From Dechloromonas sp. UBA6271 (GTDB lineage Bacteria; Pseudomonadota; Gammaproteobacteria; Burkholderiales; Rhodocyclaceae), in NCBI GenBank assembly GCA_002440665.1, contig DJUX01000038.1, forward strand, positions 28,799 to 92,798: a stretch of 64,000 bases of DNA. Direction: 5' to 3'. A model generated the notes under the pieces. It searched no databases. It saw only the letters and a program-made list of their open reading frames with translations, and was not told where the DNA came from. The translations under genes were made by a program, and so were the position numbers. This document shows positions 9,217 through 18,364 of this stretch, in pieces (the first letter of the stretch is position 1; each line of letters opens with the position of its first letter).

Positions 9217-9970
9217 TGGCTTCGCCTACCAGTTGCTCGCTGGTCCGTCCAAAGCGCCGCTCGCGCTTCTGGTACGAAGCGATGGCCAAGTCGAACTTGC
9301 TGCGGTCGAATTCCGGCCACAAGGTTCCGGTGAAATAGAGTTCCGTATAGGCCAGCTGCCAGAGCAGGAAATTGCTGATCCGCTCTTCGCCGCCGGTCCG
9401 GATAAAGAGATCGGGCTCCGGTGCGAAATGCATGGACAGGAAGGGCTCGAGGTCGGCCTCGCTCCATCCGGCGCGCTTTTCCGGCTGAGATTGCAGCATG
9501 GCGTTGACCGCCTGCATGATGTCCCAGCGTCCGCCATAGTTTGCGGCAATGGTCAGTTGCAGACGGGAATTCCCGGCGGTTCGTTTTTCAGCCGCGCGAA
9601 TAAGTTCCTGCAAACGGGGCTCGAAATGCGAAAGATCACCAATGATGCGCAAGCGGACACCGTTCTGGTCCAGCTTATCGACTTCCTGCTCAAGCGCCCT
9701 GACGAACAACTGCATCAGGAGGCTGACCTCCTCCTCGGGACGGCGCCAGTTCTCGGAGCTGAAGGCGAACAAGGTCAGGTATTCAATGCCGCGCTCAAGA
9801 CAGGCACGCACCATCTTGCGCACGATCCCGACACCTTTGATATGACCGGAAAAGCGCGGCATCAAGCGCTTTTTCGCCCAGCGACCATTGCCGTCCATGA
9901 TGACGGCGACGTGCCTCGGCACGGCTGCTGCCGTGGGAACCTGTCGCGTCGAACTGGAAAAGAGCGCCAT
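9209..9970 (-). CDS. uppS: Undecaprenyl diphosphate synthase UppS
   Basis: Cis-prenyltransferase that builds the C55 lipid carrier for peptidoglycan and O-antigen from FPP and IPP. The 253 residues include VAVIMDGNGRWAKKR with the catalytic Asp (about residue 31) and the RTGGEERISNFLLWQ motif near 200, both diagnostic. The gene lies between frr and cdsA in the conserved order. Its 5' neighbour frr ends 29 bp upstream. Confidence 0.96.
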   Translation of the reverse strand: MALFSSSTRQVPTAAAVPRHVAVIMDGNGRWAKKRLMPRFSGHIKGVGIVRKMVRACLERGIEYLTLFAFSSENWRRPEEEVSLLMQLFVRALEQEVDKLDQNGVRLRIIGDLSHFEPRLQELIRAAEKRTAGNSRLQLTIAANYGGRWDIMQAVNAMLQSQPEKRAGWSEADLEPFLSMHFAPEPDLFIRTGGEERISNFLLWQLAYTELYFTGTLWPEFDRSKFDLAIASYQKRERRFGRTSEQLVGEANA

Positions 9971-9999
9971 TCAGCCGGAAATATCAGCCGGAACGCGCA

Positions 10000-10557
10000 C
10001 TAAACCTGCAGTAGCTCGGCCTCTTTCTGGGCGAGCATCTTGTCGACTTCGGAAATGTAACGGTCAGTCAGTTTCTGGACATCGTCCTGTGCCTTGCGCT
10101 CGTCATCCTCGGGAATGTCCCCTTTCTTCAGGGCATCCTTGAGATGGGTAATGGCATCACGACGCAGATTGCGAATCGCCACCTTGGCGCCTTCGCCTTC
10201 GTTCTTGACGACCTTGATCATTTCCTTGCGCCGCTCTTCGGTCAGCGCCGGCATCGGCACGCGGATCAGTTCGCCCTGCGAAGCCGGATTTAGACCGAGA
10301 TCAGAATCGCGGATGGCTTTCTCGATCTTTTGCGCCATATTCTTTTCCCAGGGCTGGACACCGATGGTGCGGGCATCGACCAAGGTAATGTTGGCAACCT
10401 GATTCACCGGCACCAGGGAGCCGTAATAATCCACCTGCACATGGTCCAGCAGGCCGGTATGGGCGCGACCGGTACGAACTTTCTGGAGGTCGCTCTTCAG
10501 CGCATCCAGAGTTTTCTGCATCTTGCCTTCGGCAGTTTTCTTGAGTTCCGGAATCAT
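10000..10557 (-). CDS. frr: Ribosome recycling factor
   Basis: Splits post-termination ribosomes together with EF-G. The start chosen is ATG at 10557, preceded by a GGGAG Shine-Dalgarno, giving 185 residues, the standard length. An in-frame upstream extension overlaps pyrH and is not family-like. The sequence covers the three-helix bundle and domain II (VRTGRAH, GVQPWEKNM, and the RRKEMIKVVKNEGEGAKVAI helix). Confidence 0.96.
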   Translation of the reverse strand: MIPELKKTAEGKMQKTLDALKSDLQKVRTGRAHTGLLDHVQVDYYGSLVPVNQVANITLVDARTIGVQPWEKNMAQKIEKAIRDSDLGLNPASQGELIRVPMPALTEERRKEMIKVVKNEGEGAKVAIRNLRRDAITHLKDALKKGDIPEDDERKAQDDVQKLTDRYISEVDKMLAQKEAELLQV

Positions 10558-10567
10558 TTTTTCTCCC

Positions 10568-11284
10568 TCAGCAATAGACCAGCGTGCCTTCATCTTCGCC
10601 GCAGACCACGCGCTTCAGCGCACCGGCCTTGAAGATGGAAAACACGTTGATCGGCAATTTTTGGTCGCGGCACAGCGCGAATGCGGTGGCATCCATGACG
10701 GCAAGGTTCCTGGCAATCGCGTCGTTGAAGCTAATCTTGTCGAAGCGCGTTGCGGTCGGATCCTTCTTGGGGTCGGCAGAATAAATTCCGTCCACCTTGG
10801 TTGCCTTGAGCACGATTTCCGCACCGATTTCCGAGCCGCGCAACGCTGCAGCAGTATCGGTCGTGAAGAACGGGTTGCCTGTCCCGGCCCCGAAGATGAC
10901 AATCTTGCCTTCTTCCAGGTAGCGGATGGCCTTGCCGCGGATATATGGCTCGACCACCTGTTCGATATTCAGCGCCGACTGAACGCGCGCATTGAGGCCA
11001 CCCTGGCGGAACGCATCCGAGAGCGCCATGGCGTTCATCACCGTCGCCAGCATGCCCATGTAATCCGCGGTGGCGCGATCCATCCCGGTGGCCGTACCGG
11101 CCATACCGCGAAAGATGTTGCCACCACCGATCACGACGCCGATTTCCACACCCATATCGGCAACCGCCTTGATCTCTCCGACGATCCCCGCGATGGTCTG
11201 CGGGTTGATGCCATAGGCGTCATTGCCCATCAGGGCCTCGCCGGAAAGCTTGAGGAGGATGCGTTTGTACCTGGGCGCGGTCAT
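10568..11284 (-). CDS. pyrH: Uridylate kinase PyrH
   Basis: Phosphorylates UMP to UDP in pyrimidine nucleotide synthesis. The 238-residue protein starts at ATG 11284 (MTAPRYKRILLKLSGEAL), matching the bacterial family; longer in-frame sequence overlaps tsf. The glycine-rich GVVIGGGNIFRG segment and the GTGNPFFTTDTAAALRG nucleotide site are both present. It lies between tsf and frr. Confidence 0.96.
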   Translation of the reverse strand: MTAPRYKRILLKLSGEALMGNDAYGINPQTIAGIVGEIKAVADMGVEIGVVIGGGNIFRGMAGTATGMDRATADYMGMLATVMNAMALSDAFRQGGLNARVQSALNIEQVVEPYIRGKAIRYLEEGKIVIFGAGTGNPFFTTDTAAALRGSEIGAEIVLKATKVDGIYSADPKKDPTATRFDKISFNDAIARNLAVMDATAFALCRDQKLPINVFSIFKAGALKRVVCGEDEGTLVYC

Positions 11285-11300
11285 GGCGTTTCCTTGCAAA

Positions 11301-12200
11301 TTACTTCTTGGCAGCAGCAGCGGCAGCCTGGGCGGCCACTTCGGCGGCGAAATCATCGACCTTCTTCTCGATGCCTTCACCCACCACGAACAGCGTGAAG
11401 GCAGCGACGGAAGCGCCCTTGGCCTTTAGCAGTTGCTCGATGGTTTGCTTGCCGTCTTCGGCCTTGACGAAAACCTGACCGAGCAGGGTGACGTCCTTCA
11501 GATACTTCTGCACCGTACCTTCGGCGATCTTTTCCAGCATCGCTTCCGGCTTGCCGGCTTCGCGTGCTTTCTCGATGGCGATGCGGCGCTCGGTATCGAG
11601 CAGTTCGGCCGACACGCCGGAGGCATCCAGAGACTTCGGCTTGGAGGCAGCGATGTGCATCGCCAGATCCTTGCCCAGTTGCTCGTCGCCACCAATGACG
11701 TCGATCACGACGCCAATCTTGGAACCGCCGTGAACATAGGAAGTCAGCTTGCCCTGGGCTTCGAAACGGGCGAAGCGGCGGATCGACATGTTTTCGCCGA
11801 TCTTGCCGACCAGTGCGGAGCGGGTCGACTCGACGGTACCCTCGCCCATCGGCAGCGCAGACAGCGCAGCGACGTCGGCCGGATTCCTCGTGGCGACCAG
11901 TTCGGCACAGCCCTTCGAGAGCGCGATGAATTCGTCGTTCTTGGCCACGAAGTCGGTTTCGCTATTGACTTCGACCATGGCGCCGAGCTTGCCGTCGCCG
12001 GAAATGAACAGACCGACCACGCCTTCGGCCGCGATGCGGGCAGCGGCCTTGGAGGCCTTGTTGCCGAGCTTGACGCGGAGGATTTCCTCGGCCTTGACCA
12101 TGTCGCCATCGGCTTCGGTCAGCGCCTTCTTGCATTCCATCATGGGTGCGTCGGTCTTGCCGCGCAGTTCTGCCACCATGCCTGCGGTAATTGCCGCCAT
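11301..12200 (-). CDS. tsf: Elongation factor Ts
   Basis: Nucleotide exchange factor for EF-Tu. The 299 residues begin with the UBA-like N-terminal module containing the conserved TDAPMMECKKALTEADGD segment, followed by the core (NSETDFVAKNDEF) and a C-terminal part ending in an alanine-rich tail of repeated Ala before KK. It follows rpsB after a GC-rich hairpin that may lower its expression relative to S2. Confidence 0.97.
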   Translation of the reverse strand: MAAITAGMVAELRGKTDAPMMECKKALTEADGDMVKAEEILRVKLGNKASKAAARIAAEGVVGLFISGDGKLGAMVEVNSETDFVAKNDEFIALSKGCAELVATRNPADVAALSALPMGEGTVESTRSALVGKIGENMSIRRFARFEAQGKLTSYVHGGSKIGVVIDVIGGDEQLGKDLAMHIAASKPKSLDASGVSAELLDTERRIAIEKAREAGKPEAMLEKIAEGTVQKYLKDVTLLGQVFVKAEDGKQTIEQLLKAKGASVAAFTLFVVGEGIEKKVDDFAAEVAAQAAAAAAKK

Positions 12201-12220
12201 ACTTAAATCTCCTGAGCTTA

Positions 12221-12248
12221 TAAAACAGGCGGGGCCTGCAGCCCCGCC
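12221..12248 (-). terminator. Intercistronic hairpin with short U-run between rpsB and tsf
   Basis: Read on the minus strand, GGCGGGGC pairs perfectly with GCCCCGCC around a 5-base loop (12228-12248) and is followed by TGTTTTAT. The T-run is interrupted, so a partial terminator or attenuator between rpsB and tsf is more likely than a full stop. Confidence 0.6.
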
Positions 12249-12257
12249 GTTACCACC

Positions 12258-13007
12258 TTATTGCGCTGCTTCTTCCTGGACTTCGACGAACTCTTCGTCA
12301 CCACCGGCGGCGACGATTTCCTGGACGACCTGGCTGCGGCCTTCGAGGATGGCATCGGCCACGCCGCGGGCGTAGAGCTGGATGGCACGGGAGGAGTCGT
12401 CATTACCCGGGATCACGTAAGCGACACCATCCGGGGAGTGGTTGGTATCGACCACGCCGATGACCGGGATGCCCAGCTTTTCGGCTTCGGTGATGGCGAT
12501 CTTGTGGTAGCCGACGTCGATGACGAAGATGGCGTCCGGCAGGCCGGCCATATCCTTGATGCCGCCGATGGACTTCTGCAGCTTTTCCAGTTCGCGACGG
12601 AAGGTCAGCGCTTCCTTCTTCGGCATGCGCTCGAGTTCGCCGGCTTCAACGGCCACTTCCATGTCCTTCAGACGCTTGATCGAGGTCTTGACCGTCTTGA
12701 AGTTGGTCAGCATGCCGCCCAGCCAGCGCTGGTCGACGAATGGGGCGCCGGCGCGCAGCGCTTCTTCGCCGATGATTTCGCGAGCCTGACGCTTGGTACC
12801 GACGAACAGGATATTGCCGCGGTTGGAAGACAGCTTCTTCACGAAGGCCATGGCTTCGTTGTACTTGGCCAGGGTCTTTTCGAGGTTGACGATGTGAATC
12901 TTGTTGCGGGCGCCGAAGATGTACGGGGCCATCTTGGGGGACCAGAAACGGGTCTGGTGGCCGAAGTGCACGCCGGCCTCCAGCATTTGACGCATGGTTA
13001 CGGACAT
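12258..13007 (-). CDS. rpsB: 30S ribosomal protein S2
   Basis: Small-subunit ribosomal protein required late in 30S assembly. The 249 residues begin MSVTMRQMLEAGVHFGHQ, the universally conserved S2 start. KMAPYIFGARNKIHIVNLEKT and the DAIFVIDVGYHKIAITEA region follow. An AAGGAGTTTC Shine-Dalgarno lies directly upstream. It is the first gene of the long envelope and housekeeping operon. Confidence 0.98.
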   Translation of the reverse strand: MSVTMRQMLEAGVHFGHQTRFWSPKMAPYIFGARNKIHIVNLEKTLAKYNEAMAFVKKLSSNRGNILFVGTKRQAREIIGEEALRAGAPFVDQRWLGGMLTNFKTVKTSIKRLKDMEVAVEAGELERMPKKEALTFRRELEKLQKSIGGIKDMAGLPDAIFVIDVGYHKIAITEAEKLGIPVIGVVDTNHSPDGVAYVIPGNDDSSRAIQLYARGVADAILEGRSQVVQEIVAAGGDEEFVEVQEEAAQ

Positions 13008-13156
13008 AGTGAAACTCCTTTAAGGGTTGAACCTCCACCCGCCAGAAACGCCCGCCATTCTTGAATTCTGGCGGACACCCTTAATCGGCGGATGTGTGGA
13101 TTGATTGCACACACCACGTGCGCAACCGTTTTCTCGAGACTTTCGGCTCGGAAAAA
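13008..13156 (-). promoter_or_regulatory. Structured rpsB 5' leader, probable S2 autoregulatory element
   Basis: The leader of about 150 nt can form an outer stem TTAAGGGT/ACCCTTAA (13077-13084 with 13020-13027) whose 3' arm lies next to the Shine-Dalgarno. It encloses a CCGCCA/TGGCGG hairpin (13052-13074). A TGTGTG/CACACA hairpin lies further upstream. Autoregulatory rpsB leaders are known in other bacteria; the regulatory role here is inferred from the structure and position. Confidence 0.5.
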
Positions 13157-13163
13157 CCTTCGA

Positions 13164-13169
13164 ATTATA
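13164..13169 (-). promoter_or_regulatory. Probable sigma70 -10 element for the rpsB operon
   Basis: A perfect TATAAT on the minus strand, about 157 bp upstream of the rpsB ATG and just past the rfbD stop. No consensus -35 box stands at 16-18 bp (TTATTT at 17 bp is the nearest), so the promoter call rests mainly on the -10 and its location. Confidence 0.5.
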
Positions 13170-13195
13170 GCATCGTCAAGCCAGCCAAATAAAGC

Positions 13196-14107
13196 TCAAT
13201 AGCCATTCTGTTTGAGCGAGAGCAATTGCAGCATGCGCGCCAGGTAAGGCTCCCAATCAGGCATCTGCAAGCCGAAATCGCATTCCAGCCGTGTGCAGTC
13301 GAGCCGCGAATTGGCCGGGCGCACCGCGGCCGTCGGATATTCGCTGCCCGGTATGCCAATGATCGCCGCGGGCTTCAGCCGCAGATCGAAGCCCGGCACC
13401 GCACGGGCTCGCTCGACAATGGTGCAGGCAAATTCGTGCCAACTGACCGGTCGACCGCAACAGAGGTGGTAAAGCCGCTGCTCTTCACGGTTCATCGCCT
13501 GCCCCTGGCGCAGCAGGGCGAGCGCGACGCCGGTCACCGTCGCGATCATGGCCGCCGGCGTCGGCGAGCCGATCTGATCCGTGACCACGTTCAGCGTTTC
13601 CTTCTCCCGCGCCAGCCGCAGGATGGTTTTGACGAAATTTCCGCCGCGCGCGCCGAAAACCCAACTCGTCCTGAATATGACCGATTTCGCGCCGGATGCG
13701 CGGATCGCATCTTCGCCGGCAAGTTTTGTACGGCCGTAGACGCTCTGCGGGTTGGTCGGATCGCTCTCGAGGTAGGGTTCGGTCTTGCAACCGTCGTACA
13801 CATAGTCGGTCGAATAGTGAATCAGCAGCGCCCCCAGTCGTGCCACTTCTTCCGCCAGCACACCCGGCGCCTCGCCGTTGATGCGCATGACCAGTTCCGC
13901 CTCGGATTCGGCCCGATCGACCGCGGTATAGGCCGACGCATTGACGATGACTGCCGGTTTCAACTGCCTGACCAGGGAACGCAATCGATCGAGGTCGGTC
14001 AGATCGCACTCGGAACGCCCGCAGGCGATCACCTCGCCATGCGGTGCCAGGGAACGTTGCAGTTGCCAGCCGACCTGACCGTCCTTGCCGATAAGAAGAA
14101 TGCTCAT
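13196..14107 (-). CDS. rfbD: dTDP-4-dehydrorhamnose reductase RfbD
   Basis: Last step of dTDP-L-rhamnose synthesis for O-antigen or exopolysaccharide. This is an extended SDR of 303 residues: dinucleotide-binding GKDGQVGWQL near residue 8, the STDYVYDG segment near 100, and catalytic YGRTK at 124-128. The gene is alone; rfbA, rfbB and rfbC are not in the window. It lies upstream of rpsB on the same strand, but the rpsB -10 element sits beyond its stop. Confidence 0.92.
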   Translation of the reverse strand: MSILLIGKDGQVGWQLQRSLAPHGEVIACGRSECDLTDLDRLRSLVRQLKPAVIVNASAYTAVDRAESEAELVMRINGEAPGVLAEEVARLGALLIHYSTDYVYDGCKTEPYLESDPTNPQSVYGRTKLAGEDAIRASGAKSVIFRTSWVFGARGGNFVKTILRLAREKETLNVVTDQIGSPTPAAMIATVTGVALALLRQGQAMNREEQRLYHLCCGRPVSWHEFACTIVERARAVPGFDLRLKPAAIIGIPGSEYPTAAVRPANSRLDCTRLECDFGLQMPDWEPYLARMLQLLSLKQNGY

Positions 14108-14228
14108 CGCCTAACCGTGAGAGTGCACATTTTGTAATTATGCCATCCGTTTCGCGGCCCGGTTTTGAGAAACAGATGCCATCCTTTATCCTTTACACCT
14201 TCCCAACCGTACAGCTATCCGTCCATTT

Positions 14229-15029
14229 ATGAGCATTTCCATCAAGACGCCCGAAGAAATCGAAAAAATGCGCGTCGCCGGACGCCTTGCTGGCGAAGTT
14301 CTCGACTACATCGAGCCTTTCGTCAAGGCCGGTGTCACCACCGACGAAATCGACCGCCTCTGCCACGACTACACCGTCAATGTTCTGGGTGCCATTTCGG
14401 CGCCGCTGAATTACGCCCCTTCCGGCTACGACCCCTACCCCAAATCGATCTGTACCTCGGTCAATCACCAGGTCTGCCATGGCGTGCCGGGCGACCGCGT
14501 GCTGAAGAACGGCGACATCATCAATCTCGACGTCACCCCGATCAAGGATGGCTACCACGGGGACACCAGCCGGATGTACCTGATCGGCGAAACATCCATC
14601 CAGGCCAAACGCCTGTGCGAAATCACCTTCGAATGCATGTGGCTGGGCATTTCCGTGGTGCGCCCCGGCGGCCACATCGGCGATATCGGCGCCATCATCC
14701 AGAAGCATGCGGAAAAGAATGGCTACTCGGTGGTGCGCGAGTTCTGCGGCCACGGCATCGGCGCCAAGTTCCACGAGGATCCGCAAGTGACACACTATGG
14801 CAAGGCTGGCACCGGACCGAAAATGGAACCCGGCATGATCTTCACCATCGAGCCGATGATCAACGCCGGCAAGGCCGCCATTCGTGAACTCGCCGATGGC
14901 TGGACTATCGTCACCAAGGATCACAGCCTCTCAGCACAATGGGAACACACGATCCTGGTTACCGAAACCGGCTACGAAGTGCTGACCATGTCCGCCGGTT
15001 GCCGTCCCAAACCCGACTGGATTGCCTGA
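14229..15029 (+). CDS. map: Methionine aminopeptidase type I
   Basis: Removes the initiator Met from nascent proteins. The 266 residues contain the metal-binding aspartates in NLDVTPIKDGYHGDTS, the His in CGHGIGAKFHEDP, and glutamates in FTIEPMI and the C-terminal SAQWEHTILVT. The gene overlaps glnD by one base (TGATG). In many proteobacteria map lies next to rpsB; here the two are divergent and separated by rfbD. Confidence 0.96.
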   Translation: MSISIKTPEEIEKMRVAGRLAGEVLDYIEPFVKAGVTTDEIDRLCHDYTVNVLGAISAPLNYAPSGYDPYPKSICTSVNHQVCHGVPGDRVLKNGDIINLDVTPIKDGYHGDTSRMYLIGETSIQAKRLCEITFECMWLGISVVRPGGHIGDIGAIIQKHAEKNGYSVVREFCGHGIGAKFHEDPQVTHYGKAGTGPKMEPGMIFTIEPMINAGKAAIRELADGWTIVTKDHSLSAQWEHTILVTETGYEVLTMSAGCRPKPDWIA

Positions 15030-17587
15030 TGGACATCGATGTTGCCGCACTGCGCAATGAAATCCGGGCCAGACAGCAAAGCCTGCGCGAAGCCTATGCA
15101 CTCGACAACAATGCGCAGGCCCTGCTCAGGAATCGCTGCCAGAAGGTCGATATCGTCCTCACCAAGCTGTGGGCCGGCCTCGGCTTTCCCGCCACCCTGG
15201 CGCTAGCAGCGGTCGGCGGTTACGGGCGCGGCGAACTCTACCCGGCCTCCGACATCGACCTGTTGATCCTGCTGCCGCAGGAACCCGATCCAGCCCTGCA
15301 GGAGCGCCTGGAAAAACTGATCGGGCATTTCTGGGACATCGGCCTCGAAATCGGCCACAGCGTCCGGACGATTCAGGAATGTCTGAACGAAGCCGCCAGC
15401 GACATCACCGTTCAGACCGCCCTGCTCGAAGCCCGCCTGCTGACCGGCAACAAGAAGCTTTTCGCCACCTTCGAGAAGCGGTTGCGCGGCAACCTCGACC
15501 CGCTCGTCTTTTTCGAGCGCAAGCGACTGGAGCAGCAGGAGCGGCACCTGCGCTTCAACGAAACCCCTTACAGCCTGGAGCCCAACTTCAAGGAAGCGCC
15601 AGGTGGGCTGCGCGACCTGCAGGTCATTTTCTGGGTGGCGCAGGCCGCCGGCTACGGCAAGACCTGGGACGAGCTGGCGAAAAACGGCATCCTGTCCAAG
15701 GAAGGACTGGAGGAAGCCCGCCGCTGCGAGGAATACCTGCAGCATCTGCGCATTCGTTTGCACCTGATGCTCGGGCGGCGCGAGGATCGCCTGCTGTTCG
15801 ACTACCAGAATACGCTCGCCACCCAGTACGGTCTCGAGTCGACCCCGGCCAAGCGCGCTTCGGAACAGCTGATGCAAGGCTACTACCGCAATGCCAAGGC
15901 AATCACGCTGCTGAACACGATCCTGCTGCAGAACATCGGCGCCGCCCTGTCGCCCGAAGACGAACAACTGCCGCAACCGATCGATGATTACTTCCAGTCG
16001 GTCGGCGGTCTGCTGGATGTTTGCGACGAGACCGTTTTCCATCGACAGCCGGCACTCATTCTCGACAGCTTCCTGATCATGCAGGAAAACCACGACCTGC
16101 ACGGAATGACCGCACGCACCCTGCGCGCGCTCTGGCATGCACGCGACCTCATCACCCCGGAATTTCGCGCCCAAGCTGAAAATCGCGCGGCCTTCATCAA
16201 GCTCCTCCAGAGCGAGCGCGGCATCATTCACGAGTTCCGCCGCCTGAACCAGCTCGATATCCTCGGCGCCTATCTGCCGGCATTCGGGCGCATCGTCGGC
16301 CAGATGCAGCACGACCTGTTTCATGTTTATACGGTCGATCAGCACATCCTGCAGGTTCTGCGCAACCTCAGGCGCTTCACGATGACGGAGTTCGCCCACG
16401 AGTACCCGCTCTGTGCCCGCGCCATGACCGAATTCGAACGCCCCTGGCTGCTTTACGTGGCGGCGCTCTTTCACGACATCGCCAAGGGCCGCGGCGGCGA
16501 TCATTCGGAACTCGGCACGGTCGACGCGCAAACCTTCTGCGAAGACCATGAACTCTCCGCCGAGGATACCGAGTTGGTCGTCTGGCTGGTTCGTCACCAC
16601 CTGATCATGTCGCAGGTCGCCCAGAAGGAAGACCTCTCCAACCCCGACGTGATTGCCGCCTTCAGCCGCCTGGTCGGCGACACCCGCCACCTGACCGCCC
16701 TCTACCTGCTGACCCACGCCGACATTCGCGGCACCAGCCCGAAGGTGTGGAACCAGTGGAAGGGCAAGCTGATGGCCGACCTCTACTACCTGACGCAGGA
16801 GCATCTCGGCCGGGATAACCAGCCGGCACCGCACGGCATCATCGCCGAGCGACAGGCCGAGGCCATGCGCCTGCTGCGCTACTTCGCGCTGTCGGACACG
16901 GTGCACGAACGCCTCTGGAAACAGCTCGACACCGTCTATTTCCTCCGTCACTCCGCCGAGGAAATCGCCTGGCACACACGCTCGCTGCATTACCGCATCT
17001 TCAACGACCAGCCGGTCGTCCGTGCCCGCCCGTATCAGGACGGCGAAGGCCTGCAGGTCATGGTCTACACGAAGGATCAGCCCGATCTGTTCGCCCGCAT
17101 CGTCGGCTTCTTTGCCCGTTCCGGCTACAGCATCGTCGATGCCAAGATCCACACGACGGCGCACGGCTATGCGCTCGACAGCTTCGTCGTGCTCGATGTC
17201 GCGCAGCGCCACAACGACCGCGAAATGGTTCCCTACGTCGAACATGAACTGACCGACCGGCTGGTCCGGCAGACGCCGCCGGAAGCCCCCTCTTCCGGCC
17301 GCCTGTCGCGTCAGGTCAAGCACTTCCCGATCAAGGCCGAGGCCGAGATCCGGCCCGACGACAAGGGCGCCCACTTTGTCCTGATGCTGACTGCCGCCGA
17401 CCGCCCCGGGCTGCTGTACACGGTGGCTACCACCATTGCCGAACACGGCGCCAACCTGCACACGGCCAAGATCACCACGCTCGGCGAACGCGCGGAGGAC
17501 GTCTTCCTGATCAGCGGCGGCGACCTGCGCCAGAGCACCCGGCGCATCGAGCTCGAAACCGAGCTGATGGATCGCCTGAAGGTTTAG
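15029..17587 (+). CDS. glnD: Bifunctional PII uridylyltransferase/uridylyl-removing enzyme GlnD
   Basis: Senses glutamine and uridylylates or deuridylylates PII proteins to control nitrogen assimilation. The start is ATG at 15029, coupled to the map stop, giving 852 residues. Domains in order: nucleotidyltransferase with GGYGRGELYPASDIDLLIL (63-81), an HD hydrolase domain (HVYTVDQHILQVL, LFHDIAKGRGGDHSELG), and two C-terminal ACT domains (about 670-750 and 790-850). All key motifs are intact. Confidence 0.96.
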   Translation: MDIDVAALRNEIRARQQSLREAYALDNNAQALLRNRCQKVDIVLTKLWAGLGFPATLALAAVGGYGRGELYPASDIDLLILLPQEPDPALQERLEKLIGHFWDIGLEIGHSVRTIQECLNEAASDITVQTALLEARLLTGNKKLFATFEKRLRGNLDPLVFFERKRLEQQERHLRFNETPYSLEPNFKEAPGGLRDLQVIFWVAQAAGYGKTWDELAKNGILSKEGLEEARRCEEYLQHLRIRLHLMLGRREDRLLFDYQNTLATQYGLESTPAKRASEQLMQGYYRNAKAITLLNTILLQNIGAALSPEDEQLPQPIDDYFQSVGGLLDVCDETVFHRQPALILDSFLIMQENHDLHGMTARTLRALWHARDLITPEFRAQAENRAAFIKLLQSERGIIHEFRRLNQLDILGAYLPAFGRIVGQMQHDLFHVYTVDQHILQVLRNLRRFTMTEFAHEYPLCARAMTEFERPWLLYVAALFHDIAKGRGGDHSELGTVDAQTFCEDHELSAEDTELVVWLVRHHLIMSQVAQKEDLSNPDVIAAFSRLVGDTRHLTALYLLTHADIRGTSPKVWNQWKGKLMADLYYLTQEHLGRDNQPAPHGIIAERQAEAMRLLRYFALSDTVHERLWKQLDTVYFLRHSAEEIAWHTRSLHYRIFNDQPVVRARPYQDGEGLQVMVYTKDQPDLFARIVGFFARSGYSIVDAKIHTTAHGYALDSFVVLDVAQRHNDREMVPYVEHELTDRLVRQTPPEAPSSGRLSRQVKHFPIKAEAEIRPDDKGAHFVLMLTAADRPGLLYTVATTIAEHGANLHTAKITTLGERAEDVFLISGGDLRQSTRRIELETELMDRLKV

Positions 17588-17593
17588 TCAGGC

Positions 17594-18364
17594 CTAGACC
17601 GACATCCCCATCGGCGGGCAACCGTTCTGGCAGCCGACGAGTTTCTCGATCACTGCCCGCACACGGCCCATGGCTTCCTGCAGAACGTGTTCGAGGCTCT
17701 CGAAATGGATGCCGTTGGCACTGTCGCCGCGCCCTGCAGCGTGGTTGGCGACGACGCTGATGGCGGCATAAGGCAAACCTAGTTCGCGGGCCAGCACTGC
17801 TTCCGGCATCCCGGTCATGCCAACGATATCGGCGCCGTCGCGTTCGAGTCGGTTGATCTCGGCAGCCGTCTCAAGGCGCGGCCCCTGTGTCGCCGCATAG
17901 ACGCTACCGACTTTCATCTCGATCCCGAGCGCCACGCCGGCTTCGCGGATCCGGTCGCGCAGGCCACGGTCGTAGGGTTCGGTGAAGTCGACGTGGGTCA
18001 CGGGCGTCCCGTTACCGTCGAAGTAGGTCGCCTTGCGGCCCGAGGTGTAGTCGATAATCTGGTCGGGAATGACGATGTCACCCGGCTGCAGGTCCCCCCG
18101 TATACCACCGACCGAGGCCACCGAAATGACGCCGGTCGCCTTGTGATGATGCAGCGCCCAGAGGTTGGCCCGGTAATTGACCATATGGGGCGGGATGGTG
18201 TGTCCATAACCATGGCGCGGCAGGAACATCGCCGGCTTGCCGCAGATCTGCCCGAAGACCAGCGCGCCGGAAGGCTCGCCGTAGGGCGTCCGTACCACTT
18301 CCCGGTGCGAAACGTCGAGGTTGGACAGCGTGGTCAGCCCGCTGCCGCCAATGATTGCCAGCAT
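17594..18364 (-). CDS. S-methyl-5'-thioinosine phosphorylase (MTAP/PNP family)
   Basis: Phosphorolysis of a methylthiopurine nucleoside. The 256 residues show the family phosphate site GGSGL, the LPRHGYGHTIPPH loop, and TQGPRLETAAEI. The base-recognition loop reads VVANHAAG, with Asn where adenosine-preferring MTAP enzymes have Asp, which favours 6-oxopurines such as methylthioinosine. Last gene of the smc operon. The nearby hpt could salvage the released hypoxanthine. Substrate is inferred. Confidence 0.8.
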   Translation of the reverse strand: MLAIIGGSGLTTLSNLDVSHREVVRTPYGEPSGALVFGQICGKPAMFLPRHGYGHTIPPHMVNYRANLWALHHHKATGVISVASVGGIRGDLQPGDIVIPDQIIDYTSGRKATYFDGNGTPVTHVDFTEPYDRGLRDRIREAGVALGIEMKVGSVYAATQGPRLETAAEINRLERDGADIVGMTGMPEAVLARELGLPYAAISVVANHAAGRGDSANGIHFESLEHVLQEAMGRVRAVIEKLVGCQNGCPPMGMSV

